Assembly (NCBI GenBank): GCA_030601645.1
Contig: JAUWBQ010000132.1
Span: 1-5,086 of the forward strand
Reading direction: 5' to 3'
Origin: Candidatus Bathyarchaeota archaeon
GTDB lineage: Archaea > Thermoproteota > Bathyarchaeia > TCS64
Length of the DNA: 5,086 nucleotides
Of this stretch, positions 4,838 through 5,086 are shown piece by piece. How positions within the stretch are numbered: the first letter of the stretch is position 1; each line of letters begins with the position of its first letter. The position numbers and the translations under genes are program-made. Below the pieces are notes generated by a model. That model was not told the DNA's origin and ran no database searches. It worked only from the letters and a program-made list of their open reading frames with translations.

Positions 4838-5086
4838 CTATCTTCTTGCTTTAGCAGCGACGATCTGGATGACATCTTTGTCCTTCAGGATATGCCCTTC
4901 ACCTAGGCGCATCTTCGTTTTTGCGTCCACAGCGTGTATAAACGTCTCCCCCAGCTCCGTATGAATTAAACTGGCGAACTGTTTCGCCGTTGTACCCTGG
5001 GGAACTAGGTGACAGTCTGGTAGGACCCTCCCCTGTTGGTCAGTGAGATTCTCGGCGTCCTCAACGGGGTAGACGACTATGGTCTC
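4838..5086 (-). CDS. C-terminal TGS domain of an archaeal YchF/Obg-like GTPase (5' part beyond window)
   Basis: The reverse strand reads open from the right edge to TAG at 4838-4840, giving 82 residues. The part seen begins ETIVVYPVEDAENLTD and continues through LPDCHLVPQGTTAK, HTELGETFIHAVDAKTK and ends KDKDVIQIVAAKARR. This is a TGS fold, the small beta-grasp domain at the end of archaeal Obg/YchF-related P-loop NTPases such as Methanocaldococcus MJ1332, where it is thought to contact RNA or the ribosome. The whole G domain with its Walker motifs lies outside the window, so the nucleotide preference cannot be judged. A TGS domain also occurs in threonyl-tRNA synthetase and RelA/SpoT, but there it is not the C-terminus and the sequence differs. 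The gene converges on the glycosyltransferase, 108 nt away. The + strand reading frame across the same DNA (4773-4964) is not a gene. Confidence 0.88.
   Translation of the reverse strand, partial: ETIVVYPVEDAENLTDQQGRVLPDCHLVPQGTTAKQFASLIHTELGETFIHAVDAKTKMRLGEGHILKDKDVIQIVAAKARR

Noticed and set aside
4773..4964. + strand 63-codon ORF near the right edge
   Set aside because: Most of it lies opposite the TGS-domain coding sequence, whose protein is clearly conserved on the other strand.

Overview
The window looks like a chromosomal segment of an archaeon. The reasons are: an archaeal/eukaryal-type ribosomal protein (eL15) beside a monocistron-like TATA-box promoter; a second, nearly identical TATA promoter core in front of the pyrophosphatase gene; Shine-Dalgarno motifs of the GAGGT/GAGGA type; heavy use of AGG/AGA and ATA codons; and, at the right edge, the C-terminal TGS domain of an archaeal YchF/Obg-like GTPase. 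The short eL15 and the moderately GC-rich coding DNA with AT-rich intergenic gaps would fit a TACK-type lineage such as Bathyarchaeia. That placement is only an inference; I cannot search a database.

Layout, left to right. (1) 2-1189 (+): the 3' two-thirds of the hinge and membrane half of a SERCA/PacL-like Ca2+ P-type ATPase, cut by the left edge. (2) 1190-1269: short gap with a stop-codon hairpin, a TATA box, small inverted repeats and a Shine-Dalgarno site. (3) 1270-3276 (+): complete membrane-bound pyrophosphatase (hppA) carrying the Lys/Thr signature of the K+-independent class. (4) 3277-3374: hppA 3' structure and T-rich tract, then the eL15 promoter. (5) 3375-3836 (+): eL15, lacking the usual C-terminal tail. 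(6) 3837-3973: very AT-rich gap with a perfect 9-bp inverted repeat. (7) 3974-4729 (+): a family 2 glycosyltransferase without membrane helices. (8) 4730-4837: convergent gap. (9) 4838-5086 (-): C-terminus of the TGS-domain GTPase, entering from the right edge.

The genes do not form one operon. Each + strand gap contains a plausible promoter, and the last gene converges. The two pumps make a reasonable functional pair: a Ca2+ exporter driven by ATP and an ion pump driven by pyrophosphate. eL15 and the YchF-like GTPase both belong to translation. The glycosyltransferase has no visible pathway partner here.

I found no convincing undescribed system, mobile element, CRISPR array, tRNA or rRNA. 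The points most worth checking are the short eL15, the Glu-to-Asp change at the pump's ion-gate position, the local shifts in codon use inside the two pump genes, and the inverted repeats at or just after the stop codons of the first three genes.
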